Assembly: GCA_003008705.1 (NCBI GenBank)
Contig: PDUO01000003.1
Location: 1,930,793 to 1,994,792 of the forward strand
Reading direction: 5' to 3'
Length of the DNA: 64,000 nucleotides
Source: Pezicula radicicola
Lineage: Eukaryota > Ascomycota > Leotiomycetes > Helotiales > Dermateaceae
Numbering within the stretch: position 1 is the stretch's first letter; every line of letters starts with the position of its first letter. The notes under the pieces were generated by a model. That model did no database searches. It saw nothing but the letters and a program-made list of their open reading frames with translations, and was not told the DNA's origin. Shown piece by piece: positions 48,842 through 60,949 of this stretch. A program made the translations under genes and the position numbers.

Positions 48842-51074
48842 CTAAAGTTTCACTTCTCTACGAGTCTCATCATAGAGTGGAAGAGGACTTCCAAGAAGTT
48901 TGGCCTTTATCTGAAGGGCAATGAACCGTGAAAAGTATCTTGTCTGCCCTACAGCACCTCCATGATACCAGAACGCAACGTCTGAAGATGGACATTAGTA
49001 TTAATGTTCGTATGAAGGCCAGTAGTTACTTACGGCCAGATGGCTTGAAAGCGCCCTTCAACTCCCCTTCCTCGTCTAAGCCCCAAAAGTCTTCCACTTG
49101 ACCAGCCACATCATGGCCGAAAATTTCGGCGACAACGAGGCGTAAATTTCCGACAAAGCCAGTTGCGAAGACAACTACATCCGCTTTCAAGTGGTCCCCA
49201 TTGCTGCATACCAACCCATTCTCCTCCCAGGCAACGGGAAGCGAGTCCGATTTTATTTTGATCTATGGAAATTGACTATTAGTCCAGTGCGACCAACAGA
49301 ATTTTTCGTGTATCGTAGACAAACCTGGCCAGAAGAGATTTTTTGCGATGCTCCAACATCCATATAATGGCCTCCAAACCGTTCAAAGATTTGATATATC
49401 ATGTCGCCGTCCCGGTCGAGTAAGAAACCGGCCTTTTCAAGCGCGTCGAAGCGTTCCGGCTCTTGACGAGCCTTACCTTGCAACGCCATTGCGCTCATAA
49501 GCCTACTAAGAGCTGCAGGCCCCGAGAAATACAAGCGGTCTGCTTTTTCAGTAGCTATATGTGCGTTGTAGACCTCTATATTAGACTATCAGCTCAGATT
49601 CCTTTATACAATAAAATGGTCAAATACTCTCTTGTGTCTCCTTGTAATGCTCGGCTGGAACAACATCTACTAAGGGTAAGTACGAGTTTTGCTATATTGA
49701 CTCCATATAAGACAATATAACATACAGGTTTTTGATCGTTGTACCATTGTAACAGATGCTAGTCCTGCCGCCATCATGTCCTCCGCTATATCGTGAGCTA
49801 AAACGTCAGCATTAGGGGTTGACTATATAGGTTCAATCTCATACCTGTGTTGGCAGTCCCAACCACAACACCATGCTTGCCAGTCCACTCAGAAGCAGAT
49901 CTATAAGTTCCCGAATGAAGAGTGATACCTTTGTAGAGTTCCTGTTTTCATTCATTGTAGAAATATTCTGTCAGAAGGACGAGTGTGACACACCTGGTTT
50001 TCGTATGTCGGAGTAACAGGCACCTGGGAGCCGCCACCTGTTGCGAACACAACATAAGAGCACGCTATCGATACATCCTGGCCATCGCGTAGGAGATTTA
50101 AGTTCCAAATTTCACATTCTGAATCCCAGGACCCCGCTACAAGTTTGGTGGAGAGCCAAATATTCTTCCGATGTAAGATTGGTTAGAAACGACAGGTCAT
50201 GGGCACCTAGCTAACTTACAATTGCGTACTTCATGGCCCACTGGCGATAACCAGTCGCCAAATCTTCCCTAGTGAGGAATTCGGGAAAGTTTTCTGGAAA
50301 TGTCCGGTCGAAGGGCAGATGAGCTTTAAGTAAGTTATGAAGTCAGTTCCAGGATACGCGAACCACTGCACCAGGCGGCATTTCTTACCAAACTCTCTGA
50401 TTGTATGCACTATATACATCTTCTGTCAACAAGATTGATTCGGATATGAGTATTGAAGATCTTAAACTCACATTTAGTTGAGTCATATCTTGTCTTCCAG
50501 TTGTCGCCGACCTCAGCGTGCTTTTCCAAAATGACGTATGATACGCCCAAGGCCTTAAGCCTTCCACCCACGGCCAGTCCGGCCTTTTGATTGAAACATT
50601 TTCAGAGAGACTTTTGACTGAGCCCATCAAATCAACATTTGGCTGGCCTACCAGCTGTTCCAGAATCGTACGCAGCATCCATATCTTCCATTGGCCTGCT
50701 TCATTGAGTGTGACGGACAGAAAGCCGCTACAAGTTGTGGCTGGCGTTCCGGTGGTTTCAAAGCTAAAACCTATATCCACCCATTCGGACTTAGGAGTGC
50801 GTATAACATCAGGATGTCCCATTATCTCAAATCGTACTGGATTGTGCGTTTTGGAAGTCTCTTTCCATGCCTCTGTGACTGAAATTGCCGAGTAAAATGT
50901 ACGTAAGGTGCCTGTCATGGCAAAGCTGTCCCTCCAGATCGCATCTTCCGTGAAAGCATTCTCGTCCAGAACTTCAAGAACTTGACCGAAGTGACCAGCC
51001 ACAGCCTCGAGGTCTGTGAATTCTGGAATAACACGATTGGGGAGCGCGCAAGGAAGACTCGGTACTACGTACAT
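48842..51074 (-). pseudogene. NTF2-like/flavin monooxygenase, FMO copy 2, FAD motif deleted and frame broken
   Basis: Paralogue of the 23-25.4 kb FMO. The NTF2-like part is intact (NAFTEDAIWRDSFAMTGTLRT). At about 50,585-50,600 the region encoding the FAD motif (FDTVVVGGGQAGL in copy 1) is missing. Only KAGLAVGGRLKALGVSY remains, in a different frame from the preceding exon. Everything after is well conserved and open: GDNWKTRYDST, LHTIREF, the LPFDRTFPENFPEFLT segment, ATGGGSQVPVTP, the NADPH motif HGVVVGTANT, FERFGGHYMDVGAS, ending RREVKL at 48842. A 66-bp intron from a gtaggc donor near this point could rescue the frame but not the lost dinucleotide-binding glycines. The flavin site should therefore be non-functional unless this is an assembly error. 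It has a divergent promoter with a P450. Confidence 0.75.
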
Positions 51075-51627
51075 GATTTAAACATACAGACAAGATCCAA
51101 AATACAAGTTCGTAAGATGGAGACATGTAGCTGTGAGAAAAACGGTGGTCATCCGTCTTACAACAAGCTCCAATGCTTACGTCGCTAAAATCCCCAGTTC
51201 GGAGATGCTGATAAAATTGCACCCCCATGACATGTGGGGATTTCCCCGACAGCAGACGTTAATTTTTGGCGAGGAGATACTGCTTGTCGGAGTAAACAGA
51301 GACCCTCATAGAACTCGGATCCCCAAGAAACAATGCCCCGCAGCGGTAATATTTTAGCATCTGTCAGTGACAGTTGGCTAGCCGGCTTGAGGCCAGGTGG
51401 GTGGAAGACACTGATGATTTTAGCGTCCAATCTCAGCCACGGTAACAGTCTCGCTGTTTTTATCCGATATTTCACCAATTGACCTTCTACCTCCTTGAGC
51501 ATCTTCGGGGTCAGATGAAAATTACCTCAGAGTTCCAATTTGGCTTGTAATTTTTGATCTGTCAAAATTTGAAATCACCTACCCAAGTTTGCCCGCCCAA
51601 TACCTCCTACCTTTCAAGAACTTCAAA
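51075..51627. promoter_or_regulatory. Divergent promoter region, FMO copy 2 / P450
   Basis: 553 bp between divergent starts. Contains acccccatgacatgtgggga at 51,221-51,240, an imperfect inverted repeat of C- and G-runs, and a cggatcccc word near 51,317. Possible regulator sites, unproven. Confidence 0.45.
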
Positions 51628-53419
51628 ATGGGTTTCTCTATTGGCATCGCAACCTTGGTCTTAGTCGTACTTTTTGTTCTTAATCGACTAGTATCTCGAT
51701 ATCGATTTAACAAGAAGTACAAGCTTCCAGCCGTCGTTCCTGGCTGGCCAATTATTGGAAACTCGCTCGATCTGCCGTCTCCTGCTGGGATGTGGGGGGT
51801 GGAAATGACCAAAAAATATGGAGAAATGTAAGATTTAACAATATTATTAACATATTGTGAAAAAGCGATTGGTAATTGAGGTTTTATTGACACTACTTTG
51901 CAGGTATACACTCTGGCTTGGAGGCACGCCGACGGTTTTCCTGAACTCTTCCCGGGTTGTAAACGACCTTTTGGAGAAGCGTGCCGGAATATACTCGTCA
52001 CGTCCATTCCGCCCTATGTGTCAAGATATCATGTCAGGTGGTGCCCGTATGGTTCTCATGGCTTATGGGGATAGATGGCGCAATCAGCGGAAAATTATGC
52101 ATTCTATTCTCAATGGACGACAGGCGACAACTAAATTCGTTCCATACCAGGAATTAGAAGTCAAGCAGCTAGTATACGAGTACTTGAACTCACCGCAAGA
52201 GTTTCATAGGTGCAACCAACGATTCTCGAATTCTATCATCACGAGCGTTGTTTTCGGCCGGAGGGCGGCACTTAACGACCCAGACATCAAAGAAGTGCTT
52301 GATTCCGTTGAAGTCCTACGCGAACACCTTTTTAATCCACTTAAAAGCATTTGTGATGTATTTCCTTGGCTAGCAAATATCCCTATGCCTCTGCAATGGT
52401 GGCGGCCAAGTGGTGAAGCTTACTTCAAGAAGACTCGTGCGTAAGTATAGAAGTACAATATGACTGAGACTGCATCTTAGCTAATGATATATCCAAAGCC
52501 TCTACAAACGCGAATTTGATCGGTTTCTCGAGAAGATGGAGAATGGGACTGTACGCCCATGTTTCGCTGTCGACGTACAACAAGGTGCGGCAAAGAAAGA
52601 GTTCAATATTGATGAAACGGAGAAACTTTTCATCTTCAGCACACTCCTCGAAGCGGGTAGCGATACTTCTCGTAACGCCATAACCCAAATGGTCGCGGCC
52701 GCAGCTTGCTATCCTGAATGGGCGAAGAAAGCAAGAGCAATCTTAGACGAAGTGTGCGGCCCTAACGCTGAACGGCTTCCTTCTCTTTCAGACCGGGACA
52801 AATTGCCATACATTACAGCAGTGGCGAAAGAGTGCCTCCGGTGGCGTCCTTTCATCCAGACCGGTATGCCTCACATGCTAATGCAGGATGATGAGTATGA
52901 GGGCTATAAATTTCCTGCTGGAACTCAGTTCACATGGAATGCATATGCCATCGCACTAAGCGAGAATGACTATGCAGACCCATTGACTTTCTCTCCGGAG
53001 CGCTTCATGAACGCTGATCTGAACAATCCCTTAAAAGGGCATTGGTCGTTTGGAACTGGTGTGTAAATTCTACCCCAACCTTTCGTATTCCGCAGTTCAT
53101 TCCAATGAGTACTGACGAGGTAAAGGCCGGCGTGTATGTGTAGGATACAACGTTGGCGAGAGCAACATTTGGATTGCAACAGCATGTCTGATCTACTGCT
53201 TTGATATCACACAAGATTCGGTAAGATTGGAAAAAACTGGAGTCACAATCTAAGAGTGCAGGATTTAATTTATCTTAGGACCACCCGATTAATACGCTAA
53301 ATACCGACTGGGATGTACATGATAGAGCTCCGTTCAAAGTGAAGATCACTCCACGCAGTCAAGCGCACATAAATCTCATAAACACGGTGAGTGTCGAGGC
53401 ACTAGCTGCTAATTATTGA
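51628..53419 (+). CDS. Cytochrome P450, CYP64-like (O-methylsterigmatocystin oxidoreductase group)
   Basis: Five exons (51628-51827, 51904-52440, 52499-53058, 53126-53220, 53279-53419) join in frame to 510 aa. N-terminal anchor FSIGIATLVLVVLFVLN, then basic residues and the hinge LPAVVPGWPIIGNSLDLP. Further motifs are YGDRWRNQRKIMHSILN (helix C), the I-helix EAGSDTSRNAI, the ExxR motif in KECLRWRP, SPERFMN and the heme loop FGTGRRVCVG with Cys437, assembled across a splice. The last exon could contain a further intron near its 3' end; I let it read through to the first stop. It is co-oriented away from FMO copy 2 and followed by an MFS transporter. It may hydroxylate the pathway substrate; substrate unknown. 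Confidence 0.92.
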
Positions 53420-54548
53420 CATAACTCACACGTGCATCTCAACGAACATCTTTCACGAGGAGGAGGGATTATGTCAGAGAACCAATTCGGCAAGTACGGT
53501 CGGGGCATATCGAGATATTTCAGAGCAGGTCTGATTTCAATATAAATTGTTTCAAGCAGCCTTTCGAGTTATTGCATCTCCTCTTGCATGGTAGTTTGTT
53601 AGGTGCTCAAGAAAGTCTAAGAACATGGCCATGGAGCAGGATACTCCATAATCTGCATATATCTCTTTAATACTACATATTTCTGTGAAGAGTTAGTGGT
53701 GAGCGCCTTGCGATTAAGTTCAAGCGGCTATTAAGGGACATTAATGAGGTGAAGATAAAAAGCTCTCCTTCAGCTTAGGGGAATCTATTTCTCACATTGC
53801 AGGCGAAATTAGTCAGTTACTAGACTTTTCAAGATTTGAAACTTATCTTCAGTCTGGATTCTCTTTGAGGACGACTATGTACAGTACTTTATTATAGATC
53901 TTCGAAGACAATATTGAATATATGCACCCGGCGCATTGCATCGGACAACTTAGGCTCATAAAAGAAATTGTGGACTAGTATGTCGAGACAGAGAATAAAG
54001 TGAAAGAAAACCTCGCCACATCTGTCTTCTGTCACATTGTGGTGGAGTTGCGGCGGGTCAAGGACAGATAGAAATTTCAGTGAACTTTATTGTAGCCCTT
54101 ATCAATTCACCAAATCCCCACCAAGTGCGTATCTATCCCCGTGCATATGTATATTTAGAGGACGAAATCCTCTAGATATGTTGAGTTGAACCTGAAGATG
54201 GAATAAAAACACTCACTTTAATATTTTGTCATCAGTTGAATACATTGATACGTGAAAGTTCGAAAGGAGCAAAATCGAAAGAGGGAGCTGTGAAATACAT
54301 CTTACATATTTCAATTATGAAAAACTAATCTTCAATATCCAAGCTGATTGATTGTTTGGTGAGCCTAGCTATCGAAAGAGAACGATTGGGTTTCAGTCTT
54401 TACGATATCAACAACAATAGCGTATTTGAAATCGAAGTAGCTTATTTATAACCGCGGTACCAGTTCAAGAGCGACGTCCTATTATTCTCCAACCTGAGAG
54501 ATTATTCTAGAATCCAAAGCGCCGCCCTCGCACTTGACTAGAACTGAC
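53420..54548. other. Convergent intergenic region, no gene seen
   Basis: About 1.1 kb between the P450 and the MFS transporter stops. Only short unconvincing frames on both strands. Confidence 0.55.
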
Positions 54549-56352
54549 TCATGGGCTAAGCTTCCTGGACAAATCGTGTATGTGCCACCAAGCCCTCAGC
54601 CGCTTACCATAGATGTAGACAGGAATTGTTGTAAAAGATAACCCAAGCATAACCCCGCCGACCAAGTCAAAAACCTTAGCAGGTCCCCAAGCTGCAACCC
54701 AATCGTTCAAGATGTCTGAATGAGACAGGGAAGTAAGCAAGTGATCGGTACCAATAGCCGAGACTGAATTCAGAGTGTAACTTACAAGAGAATCCAAAAA
54801 AGACGAAATTCTTGATACACATAGTAATGATAAAAATCTGGACACTCGTACCACGGAAAGCATCCACAATATAGCTTCCAGCAGAGTTGGCTGCAATCTG
54901 AACAGAGACAAAGGCAACTCCCCAGAGCGCAGACATGGCAACTGCACTCTTACCCTCCTCTGCTAGATTACCGAAGCCGAAATACCCAATTGAGCAGAAT
55001 AAGGGCATAAAAACCATGAGAACGAGGCGAAACTCTGGTTCAAAAATACCGTTATTTCGTTTGGCTAGGGCACGAGCGATTGGGTCGGAGATTGATCCGC
55101 AGAAGACACAACCGAGGAGTCCGGCAATTGCTGGACCTGCGCTCACATATCCAACTTGGGCAGTGTTGAATAAGTATGGAGGAGCTGAAAATATTTGGGC
55201 GATGATGAAGCTGAACATGACGTTCCAGAGCTGGGAGAAGGAGACGATTATAACGGCCCAAATGATAGCAGGATTGGCTAGTATGAGGAATGGTTGAAGG
55301 ACTATCCTGATTATAGAGTCATCTACATAAGTGACTGACCATGGCTTCATTCTCTTTAAAAAAGAATCTCGAGTTCTATTGCTAGGGGTTGATGCTGTAG
55401 TTGTTTTTGACATCGGGACATTCTCACGATGATCTGCGCTAGACTTGAGTTCCTCCATAATTTGAAGATTCTATTCCGGTCAGTTAGTATTTCTCTTTCT
55501 AATAAGGAAATGACTTACATCATGGGATGATGTATCAACGTTATACACCTCGTTCCGGTTGTAGGCTGTCTCCCAGCCAAAGAAGATCAAGCCAATAAGT
55601 CCAATCCCGATAAAGATTACAAGAAGCCAGAAGACCCATCGCCAACCAAGGTTTTCAGCAACTACTCCGGCAATGATACTAGGTAGAAGAGCAATGCCAG
55701 ATTGTGCCACAATATAGACAGCCATACGTGAGCCACGCTGGTGGACACAATAGAGCTCGCCGATGACGGAAAACGTGACACTCTCAAATGTAGCTGTGCC
55801 AAGGCCTTGAACAATACGAGCCCCTAACATGGAGTTGAAGGAGCCAGCTACTGCATTCCAAATACATCCAACCAGACATGAAGTGCATGAGATGAGGAAC
55901 AGTGCACGCTTGCCAAATTTGGCACCAAGAGCGGAGACGATTACAGCGGTTGCACCCACTGCGGCGAGCTGATAGCCGGTGAGGAGACTAACCTGCGTAA
56001 AGTCGATTCCGAACTCGGCGATCAGAGGGAGAGCCATGACGGAGACGATAGGACCAATGCTAGTAAAGTCTCAATACATGATGGTTCTTAAGTCGCTAGG
56101 GGATACATACCCCCCGACACAAACAATAGTAACGTAGCAGTAGAGGACCATGAGGAGATCACGTTGCCAGAGGGGCCAGTTGAGAGGATCATTTGGGTCG
56201 TTGGATGGCTGTGGAATCAAAACGATGTTGGAGTCTTTCCCTGTTGCCTTCTTAAGGTGGACTGTGTTGGCTGGCACAACATCTTCGAGCTGTGAGGTGC
56301 CTGGGACATGCTCGAGAGTAGCATGCTTAAGCTCAAGAATTCCCCAGGCCAT
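54549..56352 (-). CDS. Major facilitator superfamily transporter
   Basis: Plasma-membrane transporter of the fungal 12-helix drug:H+ antiporter type. Starts MAWGILELKHATLEHVPG at 56352 with a soluble N-terminus containing the usual DPNDPLNWPLWQR before helix 1. After the first splice (VCVGGIGPIVSVMALP) come helices through GRxxD-like loop residues (GKRALFLISCTSCLVGCIW), ARIVQGLGTATFESV, the GWRWVFWLLVI segment and a long central loop. The second half continues from FLILANPAIIWAVIIVSFSQ to the last exon, ending HDLSRKLSP at 54549. Four or more introns. It resembles HOL1-like fungal MFS proteins. It could import the catabolic substrate or export a product. Confidence 0.92.
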
Positions 56353-57437
56353 TTTTGCGGGTCTATAAATGATATGATGATCGTTGGAGCAGAGATCAGA
56401 TTTTAAATTGGGAAGTATTCATAGTCCTTTGAATGGAGTGTAAAGGTAAAGAGAAGCATACATTCTCATAGATCTAATATCCAATTCGATACATCGTGGC
56501 TCACCAACCGAGGTCATCCGGGGGCGGAACCGAGCCCATCGGGAAATACTATTGTAAGATTACCATCACACTACCCAGATTCCGGGGAAATACTGTACAA
56601 TGCAACCCCGCATGGGGTAGAGTCTGGGGTCCGGGGTTATGTGGAGATGTGCCTGAGAAGTGCATACGGCAATTCTAACGCAAGCGAGATGTGGGGATTG
56701 AGGTAAGCTAGGATACATGTAGGATAGCACAAGTGTCTTGTTGAATCCAGATTTATTTGAAACCTCACGAACTCTTTCAGTCGGCTTTACGTGTAGCATC
56801 TGAGTTGGAGGAAATTTCTCAGAGTAAGGGATCATCCGCAGGTTTGCAGGATTGAGTAGCGTCACGCAACAGTCCCCGCCAGGCAAGCTGCCAATCTTGA
56901 GGGATTTCTTTCATCTTACCTCGTTATGTTGCTTTTCCTGGCTTGCCTTACTTTCTGTATTTAATCGCGCTATGAGTTCTCCATAACGGCTCAATTCCTA
57001 GCCGGTCGTATGAATCTGTTTCATTAATGAGAAGCCTTAAGTACCCACGCAGCGGAATGACATCTACTACGAATTGGGACAGTGTGGAGGAGGTCCCTGA
57101 AATTATCATCTAAGGCTTTAAGTAGAACCTAGCGATACCAGCCCTCATGCATGAATTAAAAAGGTGGAGGTTTCCCTCTTTCTGTCGAGTGCGATATGAA
57201 CAGATTCCAGGTGATCCCATTGCAGTGGCTCTCCCAACGGCATCGGGATGGTGCGGAGTTGACTATAGAAATAGCGGATGCGGCACCTACAACATACTCC
57301 TTAGATGTCCTTCGATGCTTTGTTCGGGTTAGAGGTTAGGATGGTGGATTCACGGGGCCATTGTAATTGAATAACTGGCGGACGGTGTTTCAAGACTTGG
57401 CACTTCAAAGCATTGACTTTCATTGAATCAACCTGAG
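56353..57437. other. Intergenic region upstream of the MFS gene, no gene seen
   Basis: About 1.1 kb. At 56,605-56,618 an inverted pair accccgcatggggt (ACCCC-N4-GGGGT) lies in the MFS promoter area and could be a zinc-cluster factor site. No coding frame recognised. Confidence 0.5.
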
Positions 57438-58436
57438 CTAGTTCTTATAATCATCCCCCGACGTATGGATCATCATGTCAAACACTGGCTGGGCTGAAAA
57501 CGCTCCTGCCCCATCAAACCCGATGATCTCTCGCGTACGAGCTGCATCCTCGTCAGGAATGGTGACGATAGGACGACCGCGACCAGCCGCGGCAGCGTCA
57601 GCCAACAATTGCGTATAGCAGCACTTTTCCAAACTCATAAACCAAAATACACAAGCCTCGATGCTCTCGCCGCATGTCAAGAGCCCATGGTTCTGTAGCA
57701 GCACTGCCTTCTTTTTTCCAAGTGCCTTAGCGATCTCAATACCTTCTTCCTCGGCCAGAACCACGCCTTTGAAGTTGGTATACAGCGCCAGGTCATTATA
57801 GAAGGTACATGAATCTTGCGTGGTGATATCGAGGCTGCGACCCATGGTGCAGAAGGTGCGGCCGTAAATTGAGTGGGAATGCGCGACGCAGTTGATTTCA
57901 GGGCGTGCGGTATGGATGGCGTGATGAATCATAAACGCTGGGAAGGGGTTAGTGGATTCGTTGATAGAAAAGGGGAGAACTGAGTCAACCAGCGGTGTTG
58001 AGCACACGGCATTCGCCCCCTTCAACAACAGCACCGGTATGGTCAACACGGATTAAGTCAGAAGCCTTGAGAAGAGGCCAGGCAACGCCAAACGGATTAA
58101 CCCAGAAAGATGTGGGCTCCACAGGATCCTATGATTCACCTGGTCAGGAAAAGGTCGCAACCCTCGTTGTCCAACATGCTGGATACTCACTCTGTTTGTG
58201 ATATGTCCGGCAACACCTTCATCGAAGCCAAGTTTGGCAAAGATGCGGTAAGCGAGAGCGAGACGACCCTTTTGGTATTCGCGCTCCTTGTATGGATCTT
58301 CGTGCTTGATGTATGGCTTTGGGAGCGGCATTTCATTGGGGATGACCAGCTTTTGCTTAGTCTCATTCTTGTTCATGCCTGTGTTGTAGAACAGGGTGTT
58401 GAGAAGCTCAAGTTCTGTTGCAGATGGTGGGGCCAT
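57438..58436 (-). CDS. Class II aldolase/adducin-domain protein
   Basis: Metal-dependent aldolase-fold protein. Starts MAPPSATELELLNTL at 58436. The fold appears in order: KGRLALAYRIFAKLGFDEG, AGHITNR before an intron, then SFWVNPFGVAWPLLKASDLI, HTGAVVEGG, AFMIHHAIHTARPEINC, the zinc ligands in AHSHSIYGRTF and the third His in LLQNHGLLTCGESIEAC. The C-terminus ends HTSGDDYKN at 57438. Two introns. The family includes fuculose- and rhamnulose-1-phosphate aldolases, but most fungal members are uncharacterised. In this neighbourhood a retro-aldol step on a ring-cleavage fragment is conceivable (inference). Confidence 0.9.
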
Positions 58437-59383
58437 TGTGTTTTAATGTCCTGTTATAGGTTTGTATGTGCTACGATATATGGAGGAAAGAAGCGACTGT
58501 TATCATTCTAATACACGAATCGTGGTGATGACAATGTGGGTTGCTAATTCTTTTTATCATTGAAGGCGGCGGGACACTGTGGTGAAGACGGTGGCTGTGA
58601 AAATCGATATACCACTTGATTCTCCGTTACCATAACCGAGGTGGCCAACATGGCTTGAAGAAGTGGGAGTGGAGATTCTAGAGTCTAGAGGCCGCTATCA
58701 ACGGAGAGCCTTGTTCTTAGATATAATTGGACCTCTCTGATATTATTCTTAGATTACACAACTTATACAAGAGCATTATCATCAATACAATTCTGCCAAG
58801 CCGGATTCAACGGACAAAGGGATCGGAATATGTTGATCAAAGCATCGGAGTAAAGATACTGTTAGTCTGAGACAATCGATTCCAGCATTTCAGTGAGCTG
58901 TATTAGGGAAACAAGGGTAACTCATACTTTTAACTACGCTGCAGTTTTTCAGGGTAGGAACGGTAACTCTTAGAGACGCAGGGATAGCTTCATTTTATCT
59001 CTTCATTTTATCTGATATAAAACATGGTTCCAATCAGAGTTCTACAAAATATCCTCGTGTGGTCTTACATTCTGTATAGAGACAAATGTACTTTTCGATA
59101 GGCACAATGTGCTATCAGTCTATGGCTGAAATGCGCTTATCGATGTAGCTCGATGAACTGAACTTCCCTGGCCCCGCTATTGAATATTTAGTTTTTAGTT
59201 CCGTATTTTGAATGAGGAAAATATATGCAGCATTATCTAACAACATGGGTCATTCCAACTACAGCAGAGTATCCTGGACCTACCTTGCCCCATATCTTCC
59301 TGAGTTATTGGTGTAGTACAAGAGCTTTCTGTCTTTTTAAGTGGTATGCGGAGTTTAACCTGGATTTCAAGCGCTATATGCTT
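58437..59383. other. Intergenic region, no gene seen
   Basis: About 950 bp, promoter of the aldolase gene and 3' flank of the FMN oxidase. A small direct duplication (cttcattttatct twice) lies at about 58,990-59,016. Confidence 0.55.
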
Positions 59384-60949
59384 CTAATTAGGCAATTTAG
59401 CGTCTCCGCCACCTTGTACCTTTCGGATCATGGTCATATTGCACTCCTTAATCGTACGGATACCAGAGAGAGCCATTGACTGATCAAAGTCTGCAAGTAT
59501 TCCCCGAAGGACAGCCTTAGCGCCCTCCTTGCCTGCAATCCCAAGGCCGTAGACAACAGGGCGGCCGATCAGGACGGCCTTGGCCCCCAGACACAGAGCT
59601 TTGACGATATCGGCGCCAGTGCGGATGCCGGAGTCAAAGAGAACTGTCAACTTATTCCCGACCGCTTCCACAACCTCTGGCAGCATTTCGAGCGACCCAA
59701 CCGCACCATCCAATTGTCGACCTGCAACACTTCAGCCAACAGACACCAGAGAGGATACAGTGCACTCACCTCCATGATTGCTCACTATAACACCATTACA
59801 ACCGTATTTCAGAGCGAGCTTCGCATCCTCGGGGTGCTGAATACCCTTAAGCACTATAGGCCCGTCCCAATTTTGCCTGAGAAGTGCAATATCCTCCCAT
59901 GTATGGGATCGCCTGGCGGATATGCTTCTAATCCACTCTTGTGATGCTTCGAGAACTTTATCCTCTACTTTGCTCATAAATTTCTTTTCAAACTTTTCTC
60001 TGAATACTGGGTCCGTGAATCCATTCTTGGTACCAATGCCCTTGAGAAATGGATTATACGCTGCGTCGACTAGATATCCCAGAGTTAGTATTGCCAAGCG
60101 AATAGAATCTTAGAAACAAATGCATGTATCTGGAGCAACAGTTAAAACTTTGAAGTAATCTCGTCCATTCAGTTTGGTAGATACCTATTCCTTTACCTCT
60201 GGCTTACATGAGAAAATAGGAAAGGGTAGGTCTCCTACGGTCGGCTGGCCTCCACGCTAAGGCCCAAGTATCGAGGGTTACAACAAGAACTTTATATCCA
60301 GTCGCCTTGGCCCTTTTGAGAAGAGATTGTGTGATTTCGTCGTCATATGGCCCTACATGCAATCAAGACACTGTCAGGATACGGGAATCAGCGCAACATA
60401 CAATACAGTTGAAACCATCGGTCACCGCCACCGCCGCCATTTGCTGCCGCCACTTCCTCTATCGATGAGCTGGCAGCAGTGCTTAGGATAAATGGGACCC
60501 CAATTCTGGCGCAAACATCTGCGAGCCCTATTTCCTTATCCTCATGGCAGATCGTCTGTACTCCAATCGGCGCCATAAGAACTGGTGTGTCTGAGGCATT
60601 ACATCAACAAATGGATCTCCCTGTACACATTGGAAAACATACCATAAATTTTCCCGAACAATTCTACTTTCAGACTTTTCTCTGTAGTTGCTCTGAGCAT
60701 TCGCGGCACTATTTTCCATTGTCGGAAGGCCTGTCGGTTCGCATCCATAGTTGCTCTCTCTCCAGCACCTCCAGCGACAAAATTATATGGCCCAGAAGGA
60801 AGAACGGATTTGAATTGAGCTTCTAGGGCGTTGGGGTCCGTGGTAACCACTGGAAGATGCCCGTGCAGTAAACCTGCAAAATAGATTTCGTCCTGGTAGG
60901 CGCCATAGTTGTCCGTGCGCTCCACACTATGGGCAGCTTGTTTGTCCAT
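59384..60949 (-). CDS. FMN-dependent alpha-hydroxy-acid oxidase/dehydrogenase (lactate 2-monooxygenase-like)
   Basis: Flavoenzyme oxidising L-2-hydroxy acids to 2-oxo acids. Starts MDKQAAHSVERTDNYGAYQ at 60949. The TIM barrel is seen in order: GPYNFVAGGAGERATMDAN, VPRMLRATTEKSL, APIGVQTICHEDKEIGLA, LSTAASSSIEEVA, RWFQLY, then after an intron DEITQSLLKRAKATGYKVL and LDTWALAWRPADL. GPIVLKGIQHPEDA and the active-site histidine-arginine motif SNHGGRQLDGA (joined over an intron) follow, then FDSGIRTGADIVKALCLG and GRPVVYGLG. It ends GGGDAKLPN at 59384. No lesion seen. It resembles lactate 2-monooxygenase and fungal S-2-hydroxy-acid oxidases; it may process a hydroxy acid released by the aldolase or hydrolase (inference). 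Confidence 0.93.
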
